This document shows positions 47,649-59,657 of a stretch of DNA of 64,000 nucleotides, in pieces; the stretch's first letter is position 1, and the number at the start of each line of letters is the position of its first letter. Source of the stretch: Phycomyces blakesleeanus NRRL 1555(-) (taxonomy: Eukaryota > Mucoromycota > Mucoromycetes > Mucorales > Phycomycetaceae). A program made the translations under genes and the position numbers. The stretch is from positions 124,001 to 188,000 of the forward strand of contig NW_017265135.1 of NCBI RefSeq assembly GCF_001638985.1. Reading direction: 5' to 3'. The notes beneath the pieces are model-generated. The model was given only the letters and a program-made list of their open reading frames with translations, ran no database searches and was not told the origin of the DNA.

Positions 47649-48528
47649 GTCTATTTGATTTTATTTATTTTTTGTGTAAGGAAAGGTAGAGGGGGGGGGT
47701 CTATATATATATATTGGTTTCTAGTTCAAAAATTAAAATCAAAATGTTATTGTTATTTTGAAACAACCTAGCAATAAAATAAAATAAAATCAAAAAAAAA
47801 ATGACAGAATTATTTTCTATATCGTTGTTGGGATTTCTAAATTATTATTTTTTTGTGAGTACCAGATTTATCCAAAAAAGGAAGACTAGTTCACAGATTA
47901 TATTATCCAATATGTTTCCATAGATACACAGAGAAATATATATATATAAAAAAAAGAAACCCATATCACATCACATTTTCTTTAGACTGGTTGGTTTGGC
48001 AAAATAGTTAATTTCTTTACCTTGTTCTTTACACAAAAAGTTTATTCCAGGAACAAGTAAGCTTGGCCTGTTTAATTCTATTCAATGGTTGTCCTTGACT
48101 GCCTTTCAAGGAATCAAATGCATATATAAAGAGAGGTGTACCAATAGTTGGATAACTAGTATATTCATATAAACGGTGTATAATGAATATTTCTATCTCT
48201 ACTGATTATACAACAAACAAGCACAAAAGCAGCCAGGTGGGTGATTGATTGCGGAAATCGGGTGAGCGGGAGGGACAAACGGATGAGACGGAGGGGACGG
48301 AAAGTCGTGTGTGTTACTTAGCTCTGTGGCAGTAAATGATAAAAATAATAAAAAAAAAACTAACCAACGTGGTGACATATCGTGTGAAGATAAAGGGTTG
48401 TGAAACCATAAAGAAATACATGAATCTATAAATTATAAGCAGATGTTCAATTTTTTTTTTAAAAAAAAGGGATTTTTTTTCTCTTAATATTATTCTTAGT
48501 TACCGTACCTCACGCGATTCTCTCTGTT

Positions 48529-48549
48529 CCCCCCCCCCCCCCCCCCCCC
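48529..48549. repeat. C21 homopolymer
   Basis: Twenty-one consecutive C in an AT-rich spacer. On the minus strand this is a G-run able to form a quadruplex. Confidence 0.9.
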
Positions 48550-48716
48550 TCTTTTCTTTTTTTTTATAGCACCCAAGATCTTTGTGTATCTATATTTTAA
48601 GAGAACCAAGAAAATCAGAATCAAACTTTCAACTTCTTTTGATTTCCATTTTTGTTATATTACATTAAAAGTATTGAATTCTACTGTTAATTTTTTCTTT
48701 TTTTTTAAAAAAAAAA

Positions 48717-48742
48717 GTAGTAGTAGTAGTAGTAGTAGTAGT
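48717..48742. repeat. (AGT)n microsatellite
   Basis: About nine GTA/AGT units followed by AAC/AGC variants. It generates Ser-rich and Leu-rich artificial ORFs. Confidence 0.85.
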
Positions 48743-49264
48743 AACAGCAGCAACAGCAGCAGTAGCAGCATAAAAGATGATGAGTAGAGTAGGAATGTGT
48801 TTAAATCAAGAAATAATAATGAAATAAGTAAAAGGTTTACTGACAAAGGAGTCCAAATATCTTTCTTATAATATTTTGTTCCACTTGTAACACCAAGACC
48901 AGAAGATTTATATCTAGCTATCTATCTATCTATCTATCTATTTATTTATTTTAAAGAATTCTAAACACACACGCACACAGATACTACACACACTACACAC
49001 AATGTAACACCTCCTCTTCCTCTTATTATATATATATATAAAGAATATTAATTATTATTATCATTTTTCCATTTGTGTGTGTGTGTGTGTGTATATATAA
49101 AATAAGAAAAATCTGCAAGCTTATCAAAACTCAACCAGGTTCCATGTATATGTGTGTATAAATATATATAAATAATAAATTACTGTGCACAATAATTATA
49201 ATTCTTATTCTTATTTTTTTTTCTTTTTCTTTTTCTCTTTTGTTAATTAACTCGACTTTCTTTA

Positions 49265-51491
49265 ATGGTAAATTTTATCCCTATTTTGGGAGCAGTTGCT
49301 TGTCTGGTATTCTCGGTAGATGCTAGACCAAAGGTACACCGTACAAAGGTTGCTATCCTTGGAGCAGGTGGTGCTGGCATCTCTGCGGCCAAGCGATTCA
49401 ACTCTGCAAATATGAAGGATTTTATTATCGTTGATGCCCAGTCTTTTGTAGGAGGTAAGCTGCCCAGGAATTTTAGAATTAGATCAGAAGCAGAGTCAGA
49501 TAACTAGACATAATACAGTACTTCCTCCACCTTTTCTCTCTCTCTCTCTCCTGTCTCACCACCACAAATACCAAATGATTCAATAACAATATATATATAT
49601 ATATACATTGCAAATATTCATTTTATACCATTTTCTTGTCTTATTCAAAAAAAGGTAGAGTACAGCACACAGGGTTTGGTGATTACCAGGTCGAGATTGG
49701 TGCAAATTGGGTAAGAATGAAATAGAAAGGTTTACAATTCGGACTCTATAGTAAAGGACCTTAATGTTCAATACTAGACATCTAATATCTCATAAACAAA
49801 TAAATAAAGATTTATGGTCAAGGTTCCAATCCAATCTACAATCTCGCTACCAAACATGGTCTCAAGACAGCTCCTAATGAAAAGGACGATGTGGAGTTTT
49901 ATGATGATGATGGCCAAATCAAGGATGGATATGGTAGACAGGTGTATGACACATTTGCAGAATATATGGTTGATCTAGTTAATTATGCAAGTAAGGGTTT
50001 GGTTATTTACTATCTCTAAGCAGCTTATGCATTTATTCACCTTTATATATATATAATTTATTAGGCCAGCGTGTGGAATCAAATCAAGTGGATGTGTCTG
50101 CTCGTACTGGTCTAAGTATGGTTCGCTGGAAGCCGGATACTAGTCTCAAGGCAGCAGTTGAATATTTTTCTGTCGATTGGGAATTAGCAGAACCTGCAGA
50201 ACTGGCCTCGCTTGACTATTCTGCCGGAACTGCTGAGATGATTGCCGGTACTTATCCTGGTGAAGATGGATTTGTTGTCGATGAACGGTAAGCCTATTTT
50301 AATAATAATAATAAAAAAAAGATATTTTCTTTTGTCTGACAAAATCTTGATATCTTTTTGTCTTTTTTAGTGGCTTTAATCATATCCTCAAAGAAGAGAC
50401 TAGACTTTTCCTCAAACCAAATGATCCTCGTCTGATGTTAAATACTCTGGTAACTGATATCACATATGGTGCTGAAGATGTGGTTATCACGACTGCCGAT
50501 GGAGATACAATCATCGCAGACTATTGCATCTGTACATTTTCGTGAGTAGAAAAAAAATCTTTACTATATGTATATATATGTAGATCCAAGTTGAGGTCTG
50601 AATAACTTACTTTATGTGTGTGTGTGTGTGTATGGCTTGGGTTTATTTTGAATGAATTAGGTTGGGTGTACTGCAAAGTGATAGCGTCAACTTTGTACCT
50701 GCCTTTCCAGACTGGAAGCGGGAGGCTCTGCTTAGTTTCCACATGGCTACTTACACAAAAATATTTTTGAAATTCGATACCAAGTTTTGGGGTGATTGGC
50801 AGGTAAAAAAAAAAAGCGAAAATATATGATTGAATGAATGAATGAATGAGTAAAATGAATAATCAAAAATTGTTATTGATTTTAGTTTGCTCTGTACGCT
50901 GGAGATTTCAGTCAACGCCCTGGCTATTACACAGTCTGGCAGAATCTCAATGCACCAGGATATTTTGCAACCGATCCTCAGCGTAAAAAGAACAAGAGTG
51001 CGGCCAAGGACAACATACTTATGGTCACGACCACGTTCAAGGAGTCTGAAAGAATCGAGAAGCTGGATCCCGAGCAGGTCGAACAAGAAATTGTCGAGGT
51101 GCTCAAAAGAATGTTCCCGTCTGCCAACATCACCAAACCCACCGAGATTCTGATTCCTCGCTGGCACACAAATCCTCTCTTTAGAGGATCTTATTCAAAC
51201 TGGCCCCTGGGTGTGTCGACCCAGCACCACGACAATATGCGTGCTCCTCTTCGTGGCTTTAATGGATCAAATGCCAGTCCTCCTCGGCTGTGGTTTTCAG
51301 GGGAAGCAATGTCAGCTGACTTTTATGGCTATCTACATGGTGCTTGGTTTGAGGGTCGGGACACGGCAGGATCGATATTAAGGTGTATGCGTTCAAAGTG
51401 TCCGGTCTATCCGGCAACGGAAATTGTCAAGGGGTGTAGTGACAAGAGTGCAAAGGATACTTCATTTCAGGCCAAGTGGAGAAAGGCTTAG
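49265..51491 (+). CDS. Secreted FAD-dependent polyamine oxidase (7 exons)
   Basis: Exons: 49265-49454, 49655-49710, 49810-49990, 50065-50287, 50371-50541, 50661-50802 and 50886-51491, giving 522 residues with all phases consistent. A signal peptide (MVNFIPILGAVACLVFSVDA) is followed at once by the Rossmann motif VAILGAGGAGISAAKRF. GGRVQHTGFGDYQVEIGANW and IYGQGSNPI are typical of flavin amine oxidases. YTKIFLKFDTKFW carries the Lys (307) that corresponds to the conserved active-site Lys of plant extracellular polyamine oxidases. PRLWFSGEAMSADFYGYLHG and GRDTAGSIL form the C-terminal FAD/active-site part. The enzyme should oxidise spermine or spermidine outside the cell, releasing H2O2. Exact substrate and product (back-conversion or terminal) cannot be told. 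A Cys-containing tail (CMRSKC, KGC) may form disulfides, as expected for a secreted protein. Confidence 0.93.
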
Positions 51492-51760
51492 ATGATTTAT
51501 AACACCACCATACATCACACTATACATCACATTCTACATCACACATACAAGTCAGAGGCTTGGAGTCAGACACACAAATAAGACAACTCGAGCAAAATTT
51601 AATAAACACATCGGTCTATGACTATGACTATGACAATATCTATGTCTATGTCTATGTCTAAGCGTCTGTCCGCTTCTGTGTCTGTGCTTTCTTGTAACCA
51701 TAAACATACTGCTTCTTTTGTTTCTTATTCTTCTATACTAGATTACCGGTTTATCTCCCC

Positions 51761-51802
<42 letters not shown>

Positions 51803-53464
51803 CATCATCATCATTATTGCACCAATAACAGTATACATGCTCAGCAACAACACAGTAATATACACAGCTGTTATAACATGACGTAAGTAAAGGAACCTGA
51901 TACATCAAATGAGCGTTTCTTTATTTTATTTATAAAAAACCAAAACCAAACCCTAAAAAAAATACACAAATATTCTATATACTTCTTCTAAACTATCATT
52001 TTTTCCTTTCTTTTTGGTTTTTATATAGATATATAGATATATATATTACATAACTATCACAGACCAATGTCCATGAGTGTAAATTATGACATTCCATGTG
52101 AGGGACTCTAAACCAAGAGAAAAAAAAATATATTCTTTAGTACTCTTTGACGTAAATGTCATCTATGTGTACAAAATCAATAGTCTTGCTTAAAAGACCG
52201 TGCATAGACACAAACACAAACACAAATAAAAACGCAAAATAAAATAAAATAATCGTAACATAAGGTTATATATGTACATGATTATTATTTTTAAAAAAAG
52301 AATCTTTATTCTTTGTTCCTTTGTGTTTGTGCACTGCATAAAAAAAAAAGTTTAACTCGTGCGCACAAAACATATAAATACAGTTGGGATCTATGACCAT
52401 CATGTGAGATACTCCTTTGTAATGCAGTTGCTTTAAAAAAAAATAAGAAAAAAAAGGGGGGTGAAGAGAGAGAGAGAGAGAGAGAGAAGGAAAAGAAAAG
52501 AAGGAAAAAAGAGTTAAAGATGTGTACAGACTTTTTTATGATTACTTGTTATATTTTTAAATAAAGACAATCAATAGACTTTTCACTTATTTTATTGACT
52601 AACACCATGAGAAATACAAAGAAACAGAGGCTCAAATAACGAATCTAAAGAACTCGATCAGACTTTTCGAAAGTAAAAAGGAATTGTGGTTTGGAGATCT
52701 TTTCAATAATATTCTTGAATCTTTCAAATGCTATCAGCATGTTACAAATTTTTAATAAGATGGCTAGATATCTTTATTACAACAAAGTCATATTTGTAGA
52801 AAATATAATAATAATAATAATTGATGTTCAAGACATTCATGGTTAAAGTAGCTATGGTGCATATTGTTAAAGATGACTTGAAGAATTTAGACAATATACG
52901 AGTAGAAATCCAAACAAACAAGCAAACAAACAAACAGAAGCACTTCCGGTACTATTCATAATAAAGAAAGGGTTAATTTCTCTGAAAGATATTATCTAAA
53001 AAACACACACAGCGGATTGTGTAATTTCTATCAGCATATCCTATATCCTGTTTTTGCAAAGAAAACCATCGACCACTTTTCTTAAGATTAGTATTAAGCA
53101 AAACACCATATTGGCTTTATCATTGATCATTCAAGCAGTAAATTGGCCTAAAGCTGTATCTATCTATAGAGTGAATATAGTATCAAGTACGAGTGTAGAC
53201 CATACTTGAATGAACTATATTTATCCTTAAATGTACAGTCAAAGCTCTAGATAATAATATTAGAAAAGAAGTAAGAATCATATCAGTATCAATATCAATA
53301 CATCGAGCGCCATATTGACTACTCTAGCTTTCTTGTTTTAGGGATAATATACAGATTCGTATCAAATATCATTATAACCCTTTATATTCTAAAAAAAAAC
53401 ATAATAAAAAGAGAAAGTCTCTCTAACTCTCACATCCTGGCTTATATACTTTGAAGAACTGTAG
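51492..53464. other. AT-rich spacer with an ATT microsatellite
   Basis: No gene supported. (ATT)n at 51764-51802, GAGAGA at 52466-52488, an AATAAA signal for the oxidase gene near 51601, and several A/T homopolymers. Confidence 0.5.
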
Positions 53465-54600
53465 ACTAAAAAAGATCATTTTTGATCAAAATGACCAATT
53501 AACTACAGAAAGTCAGCTATAGATACAAATCAATTAAGCAAATTATCTTTACGCATATAAGTATCATGATGCGGTATACTATAATCCACTATTTAAAGGT
53601 TATTTGACTATGATTACTCAAATATTGAGCAAAATATCTCATTTTTTCACTCTAAAAGACAATTTACTAATACGATTTTGGATATTTACACCACATAAGC
53701 TTGTTTGATCCAAAAGTTCCCTCAGGGTATACACTTAAAAACAAATTGAACATTTATGTTTTGTGCTATTAAGTAAAGCTGTTGACCAAATTGACCTATG
53801 ATACCCAGTGCTTATTTGACCAATAACAAATCAATATTCGTGGAGATATCGATAGATAAAAAAATGTCAATTTCGATATTTACACCATCTAAGCGTGTTT
53901 AATCGGAAAGTTCGCACAAGACATACGTCTAAAAAAAATCAAATAATTGTGTTTTTTTATTAAGTAAAGCTATTTATCAAATTGATCCATAATTCTTAGT
54001 GCTTGTTTGACCAGCAACAGACCAATATTGATGGAGATATCGATATTTACACCCTTAAACGATGCTTTTAAATAGCGGACATTACAAGTGTCGTGTCCCA
54101 AAAATTACTCTTATTGCGTGAGGACAGGTTCCGCGATTAATTAGTGGAAAATGCTGTCAAGAGTGTATAGAGTATTTGCATGATAGAGCAGTATATTATA
54201 TACATATAGCTATAAACTCGATGGTACCTTTGTATCTCTGGAACACGACACTAATGTTATCTCCTATACACCCACACACGGGTGTTATTAAGGATCCAGA
54301 GCTTTAGGCAGCAGCTACCACAGGATCTCACCCTTTTATTTCAACTAATTTACTGGGCCAAATATGTTTATTTGTATTATACAGTTCCCATACTTTTTTA
54401 TCTTCGATGTACAAAGTCTTAGAGTTCTTCTCTGATAGAAACCACTACACCTTTATTTTCTTCATTTAAGAACCGTTACGAATCTTTCGTTTCTCTTGAG
54501 ATCTCTAACTCTAGAAAATATCGTCAGAACTTCAGTACAATCATACTGCACTTCTTTATTAAACTCAAACCAATTCCAAAAAGAAATACTACAGACGAGT
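53465..54600. repeat. Dispersed non-coding repeat, long copy
   Basis: Aligns in the same orientation with 55923-56770. Shared stretches include AAATCAGCTAT-like sequence, TCAAATATTGA.CAAAAT, GTTATTTCCTATA, TATTAAGGAT, GCAGCAGCTA.CACAGGAT and TTTGTATTATACA. The left and right parts match and the middle (about 53.7-54.2 kb) is missing or shortened in the second copy. No conserved reading frame was found in either copy. Confidence 0.8.
53681..54215. repeat. Internal tandem subrepeats of about 170-195 bp
   Basis: Units start with GATATTTACACC at 53681, 53875 and 54042. Units 1 and 2 also share TATTAAGTAAAGCT, CAAATTGA.C, TTTGACCA..AACA and TGGAGATATCGATA. The third unit is partial. Confidence 0.75.
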
Positions 54601-55922
54601 GTGGTGGTACCTAACACACACACACACTTTTTTTTTGAAAGAACGTCAATCGTCACTTGAACTACATTAACGGAGTTGAGTTTCGCGAGTTTCTTTTCAG
54701 TGAAGAAGACTAAAGTAAATGGAGTCTTCCATTATTTTACACATCTCTTGAATCCTTTCATCGCTGGCGTGTACCCCTTTAAAAAAAACTAAAGGAAAAA
54801 AATTCGTGACTATTTTCATATGCATGTGACTACTAGAGCTAAAGACCATGAAAAAAAAAGGCAAAAAGTAAACAAAAAAGGACGCAAAAAACAGAAAAAG
54901 ACGAGCGACAACGATGCGAAACCTTATTTACCATCAGAAACTACAATTCTGCTCATGCGAATAGCTCATTAGCTTATATATAACTCTCATCATATTTTTG
55001 CAGAAATGAGTTTGTCAGAACATTGCGCATTAAAGATCAATTCCCTAGTTTTCTCATTCAGCCTGACGTCCGATGTTGATTCGCGCATCCTTTTAACAGC
55101 CACTCATGATAGAAAGCAAGAGTTTTTAAGGTAAAAAACAGAAGGCACACGCGTTTAAAAACTGTTGAACTCTTGAAAGTACTTGTTAAATATATGTACA
55201 GTCGATGTCTGGTTGATTTTCTTAGAAAGATAATAGAGTTTTGACTATTACAAGGATAATATCTCAATTATTATATATGTTACCAATCAGCGTGTATAAT
55301 TTTTAATAGTGAACAATGCAAGACACAGAAAAACACAAGAGCAAATGTTTTTAAAGAAGAGTGACTTTATTTTATAGGATTTAGTAAAGACTTTTAGAAG
55401 GAAATTACTGTGTCAAGATACCTGCTTTACACGCTTGATAGTTATTTTCTTTTTTTTTTTGAGCCTCGATCTCTCCAAGCTATTTTCAAGTCGGGGTTTA
55501 TTACATTTTGCAGGAAAGTACTTTGGTTTATATTACCGTATATATATTATTTGCAGACCTTCAAAGCACAGGGTTCCGAGAACACAAATAGGCACTGAAT
55601 AGATCAGATATTTCATTAATAGCATTCACAGATCCTCAAAATATAATTATTCAAAAACATCTTAGGGACAAAAAGAGTTTGTATATGCGATGGTCAGAAT
55701 AAATGTGTCAATTTTTTATGAGCTTTGTGAGTATTGTGTGGCTCAATTGAGGTTTCCAATGGTGCCCAGATCGTTTGGAGGTTGGTTAGATTAACTTATA
55801 TGATATTAATCCACATTGGGGCTTCATTATTATAGCTATTACAATTCTATGCATATTTATTTAATTACATAATTACACATTGAATATTATCGAGTTTACT
55901 GGTGAAATGAAAAGGGGTTTAA
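54601..55922. other. Spacer between the two dispersed repeat copies
   Basis: AT-rich with no supported gene. An (AC)n and T9 block lies at 54614-54637. Confidence 0.4.
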
Positions 55923-56770
55923 TAAAAAAGAGCATTTTGATCAAAATAGCAAATTAAATGTAGAAAATCAGCTATAAATCTAGATTGGTTAAGCCAAGTT
56001 CTTTTATATGCATAAGCAACCTGGTGGAGTACATGAGGATCCATTATTTAGACGCTGTTTGACATTGATTGCTCAAATATTGATCAAAATGCCATTTTTT
56101 TTTTCAATCCAACAAAAATATTAATATTGAAATTTTGGGTTATGACCGCCTTTAAATAATGTTTTTATATACATTCGGCAGGAAAATGTGGGACCTAAGA
56201 ATTTGTATCCCTGTGAATGGCAAATTTTGTAGTGATTTAGTACAGAGTACTCTCATTATGATATAGAGCTTATGGTGATCATTGATATGATTTTGCACTT
56301 TGTGTGTAATTTTACAGCTTTAGTACCGTATGGTTTTTATTTTATTTCTTATTTATTATTTATTATTTATTAAAGATGTAAAATCAATACTTCAGACAGT
56401 ATTTTTGGAACACTGCACTCATGTTATTTCCTATATATCCACAAACGAGTGCTATTAAGGATTCGGAGCTTTAAGCAGCAGCTATCACAGGATCCCACAC
56501 TTTTATTTCAATTAATTTATTGGACCAAACATGTATATTTGTATTATACAATTCCTATACTTTTTTATACTCGATGCACAAAGTTTTGGATTTTTTTTTG
56601 CTCTGACAGAAGCCGCTGCACCTTTATTTATTTCTTTTAAGAATCGTTACAAATATTTCGTTTATCTTGAGCTTCCTAACTCTATAAAATATTGTCAGAA
56701 CTTCAGTGCAATCATGCTGTATTTTTTTTGGTTAAACTCAACCCCATTCCAAAGAAGAGTAATACTGGCT
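55923..56770. repeat. Dispersed non-coding repeat, short copy
   Basis: Second copy of the 53465-54600 element with an internal deletion, strongly diverged by point changes. Confidence 0.8.
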
Positions 56771-57144
56771 TTAACTTGATATTTTTTCTTTAATTAAAAG
56801 AGGTATCAAATAATAATGACTAAAGTAACAAGCCAAATACAAATACTAAATGTTGTTGTTTTTTAGATTCATCTTATACACGCGCATATAAGACATTTAT
56901 TTGTTTAATGGCACCTTTTAAGCTCATAGACTAGAATCTAACCCATTATGAAATTGGATTTCTTGGGGTGAGAAGAATCTGATTTCGAATATAACAAATC
57001 GCTGTGAGAATATATATATAATTTGCATGAATATCATCATAGTGGTTTCAGTTTCTATTTAAATAGACGCTCATTTTTTGCTTTCAATTTTTTTTTTTCA
57101 TTTTTTTTTTACTTTCATTTTCATTGTACATTCGATTCATTGTC
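56771..57144. promoter_or_regulatory. Upstream region of the 113-residue protein gene
   Basis: Contains TATATATATAA at 57012-57022 and a T/C-rich leader (57070-57125) before the ATG, the same layout as at other genes in this window. Confidence 0.4.
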
Positions 57145-57486
57145 ATGCACACACCAAAAACCTCTCACGATTTACACAACGAGTCGTCTTCAAACACGGA
57201 ACATCCTCATACACCATCTGAAGAGCGCGATCCGATTCTGTTAGACGATCATTTCTCATTACAATACGGAAACCCCATTGAGATAATCCACGATGCACCC
57301 AAACATGCCGTCGACACATTTGAACCTTCGAAAGACCACTTGCCTCCAGATTTGATCGGTCATATAAATACAGTTCCATGTCAGGATTGCCGTCGCGACC
57401 CTCACCAAAAACGACAAGGATCACAACGAGACCATCTTGCTTGCTCAGAATTCTATCATGTTAATGGAGTTGTTGAAGAGAAATAA
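57145..57486 (+). CDS. Hypothetical hydrophilic protein with a CxxC motif (113 aa)
   Basis: Single exon from ATG 57145 (MHTPKTSHDLHNESSSNTEH) to TAA at 57484-57486. Upstream codons in the same frame have no ATG. Codon use is balanced and the composition is less AT-rich than its flanks, which supports a real gene. The protein is polar and acidic in the first two thirds, with LLDDHFSLQYGNPIEIIHDA and HLPPDLIGHIN, then has CQDCRRDPHQKRQGSQRDH with a CxxC and a further Cys (LACSEF) near the end. The Cys/His content could bind a metal, but the spacing matches no finger that I know. No signal peptide or membrane segment. Family not recognised. An AT-rich region with AATAAA- and ATAAAA-like signals follows the stop. 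Confidence 0.55.
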   Translation: MHTPKTSHDLHNESSSNTEHPHTPSEERDPILLDDHFSLQYGNPIEIIHDAPKHAVDTFEPSKDHLPPDLIGHINTVPCQDCRRDPHQKRQGSQRDHLACSEFYHVNGVVEEK

Positions 57487-58485
57487 AGAATAATAATTGT
57501 AATTGTAATTATAATAAAAAGTGGCTTGTTTATTTCTGCTCTTATTTAATTGCCTGTTGGATAAGAGAAGGTGCTATTTGAACAATTTGTGCGCTTGTCT
57601 ACAATTGTAGACAATAGAAATGTGTTTAATTACCGCTAGTCTTTGCTACACCAATTTTTTTTTTCAATCTGCCAAGATATATTTGTTTTCTTTGATATTG
57701 ACATTTATGGCTATATAAAGAGATGTTTCTGTGTGTGTTAGAAGAAGAAGATCAGATAGGCAAATTTCTAATGGTACAGTACAATATTTTTTCTTGATGT
57801 GCACTTATTATGTACACCAGGTCCTTATTTATCTTGACACAGTGAAATATATTATTAACGTTGACACAAGAATATCCCATACACACATATAACATAAAAT
57901 GAGAATCCAATAACTCGGCAATTACTTTCTTCCATTTTTAGACTCGACCCAAAGTTCGCTGAGTTAAGGCACTGTTTAAATCCACGAGTCAGCACCTCTC
58001 CGACTCCGTGTATTTTAATACCTCGGCTTGAGATTAAGAGACTAAAATGAATTGGTTGGTTTTTATTTTGGGTCTATATACATATGTTTATTGATCATAT
58101 TAAATTGAAGTTTGAAACGGTATTAATATTAATATTAATATTAATATTAAAAATGAAAATTATGGTCATTTCACGTCAAGTCAAGAGAAGAGAAGACTAT
58201 AATAAAAAAAATGGACCAATAGATATATAGGTATATATTATGAAGGTGTACCACATCAAGGCACACACACACAAGAGATAAATAAATAAAATAAAAAACA
58301 TATAAATAAAAATTTTAAAAAGTTTCCCCAATTTCCTCCAAGAGATTCCCTGTGATTTATATAGACAAATGACATTAGTACTAAAGTACTAATTGACTTT
58401 CTGACTATTATTATTATTTTCTTCTTCTTATTTCTTTCTTTCTTTCTCTTCTCTTCCCTCCTTTGTTCTTTTTATTTTTTATTTC
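57487..58485. other. 1.0 kb spacer, promoter of the Ser/Pro-rich gene
   Basis: No gene. (TTAATA)n at about 58123-58148 and a CT-rich run (TTTCTTTCTTTCTCTTCTC) at 58431-58456 close to the downstream ATG. Confidence 0.5.
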
Positions 58486-59657
58486 ATGGTTTTCTCACCT
58501 CCAAAACGCAGCCAGTCATTGGCATACCGTCGATCCAGATCTCGCACCACTGACACAACCGAAAAGACTCCTTCTCTCCCTCTTAGCCCAGGAGATAACC
58601 AACAGCTTCAGTCAGCCTCTTTAGAAATCCTACGAATCGAGGCAGGCTCACGATCGACGCCAGATCTTACCAGTCCAGACACAGATAGAGATACTAGTTC
58701 AAAGGTTAGATTACATAATCAAATCTAGCGTATGATCGAGCAATAGCATATATACTTTTTTTTTATTAAATCTTATTGAATCAAATATACGGATAACATC
58801 AAATATCAACCCAAAGAAAAATGATGTTTGGGATCCTTCATTACAGCGAAAACATACTCAAAAGGTAAAAATAACAATATTACATTACTTTTCTCTCTCC
58901 CTTTAATAAGATACAGTATAAAATTATAGAAATTTAAGTACATAAATGAATGAATATTCTTGTCTTTGATATAATTAACATGAACATTAACATTAACATG
59001 AACATACCTCCAAAAAAAAAGTAAGACCAATAATAATGATAATAATTATTTAAAACCTTCCAGTCAACTTTGAATGCTCGAGATCGTAACCCGATAAAGC
59101 GTACCAACACGACGCATCCTCTTCCACGCGTTGTCACACAAATCCACCCGCCCACTCGCTCTTCTAGTCTGAGGGCAGGTCTCCACACTCCTCTCACCGC
59201 ACCAGCAATCGCCCATATGCCAAAATTCACAGACGATTATCATTCACAGCCTTTATCACCAGTAGAAATCATCCCAAGTCCAGTCTCAATATCTTCTCCC
59301 TCTGGCTTCCAACCCCATTCCGTTATCCGCCCGCTCAAAGCATCTAAATCAGAGTCAAGTGCCTGCACAGAAGATTATGAGACGGCCGATGAATTTCGAA
59401 ACAAATCTTTTGAGATCCCCGAAACTACTGCTTTTGTAGATGATTGCCATAATATTTCCTCTGACCCGCCATTATCCGAACCAAATCTTGGGTTTCCGCA
59501 ACCAACCTTGTCATCGTCCTTGTCTCCATCACCCTCATCATATTCCCCCACTCAGTCAACCTCGATATCTAAGAGCCCAGAGGCACAGAAAAAATTCGAG
59601 GACGATGTCCATGAATCGCTCCTGGAATGGAAATTGTGGTATACACACCACAATTGA
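58486..59657 (+). CDS. Ser/Pro-rich protein of unknown function (3 exons, 286 aa)
   Basis: Exons 58486-58704, 58817-58864 and 59064-59657, all joined in phase 0 with GT-AG introns. The 48-nt middle exon (KNDVWDPSLQRKHTQK) is supported by phase and by AG/GT borders. The protein is Ser/Thr/Pro-rich and probably disordered. It has a basic start (MVFSPPKRSQSLAYRRSRSR), many SP/TP sites (SLPLSPGD, TSPDTD, PLSPVEIIPSPVSISSPSG, SISKSPEAQ), an acidic patch ACTEDYETADEFRNK, and an end DDVHESLLEWKLWYTHHN. The hydrophobic/aromatic C-terminus looks like a docking peptide. Many proline-directed sites suggest regulation by CDK or MAPK, but this is inference from composition only. I do not recognise a family. 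Confidence 0.65.

Larger units (their letters stand above)
46638..49264. other. Spacer rich in homopolymers and tetranucleotide repeats
   Basis: No supported gene. Contents: (CTAGCTAC) units at 46808-46830, (CTAT)n at 47206-47252, a T9A27 tract at about 47617-47648, C21 at 48529-48549, (AGT)n at 48717-48742, another CTAT run at 48917-48940 and GT/TA runs at 49075-49098. CT-rich sequence precedes the polyamine oxidase ATG. Confidence 0.6.
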
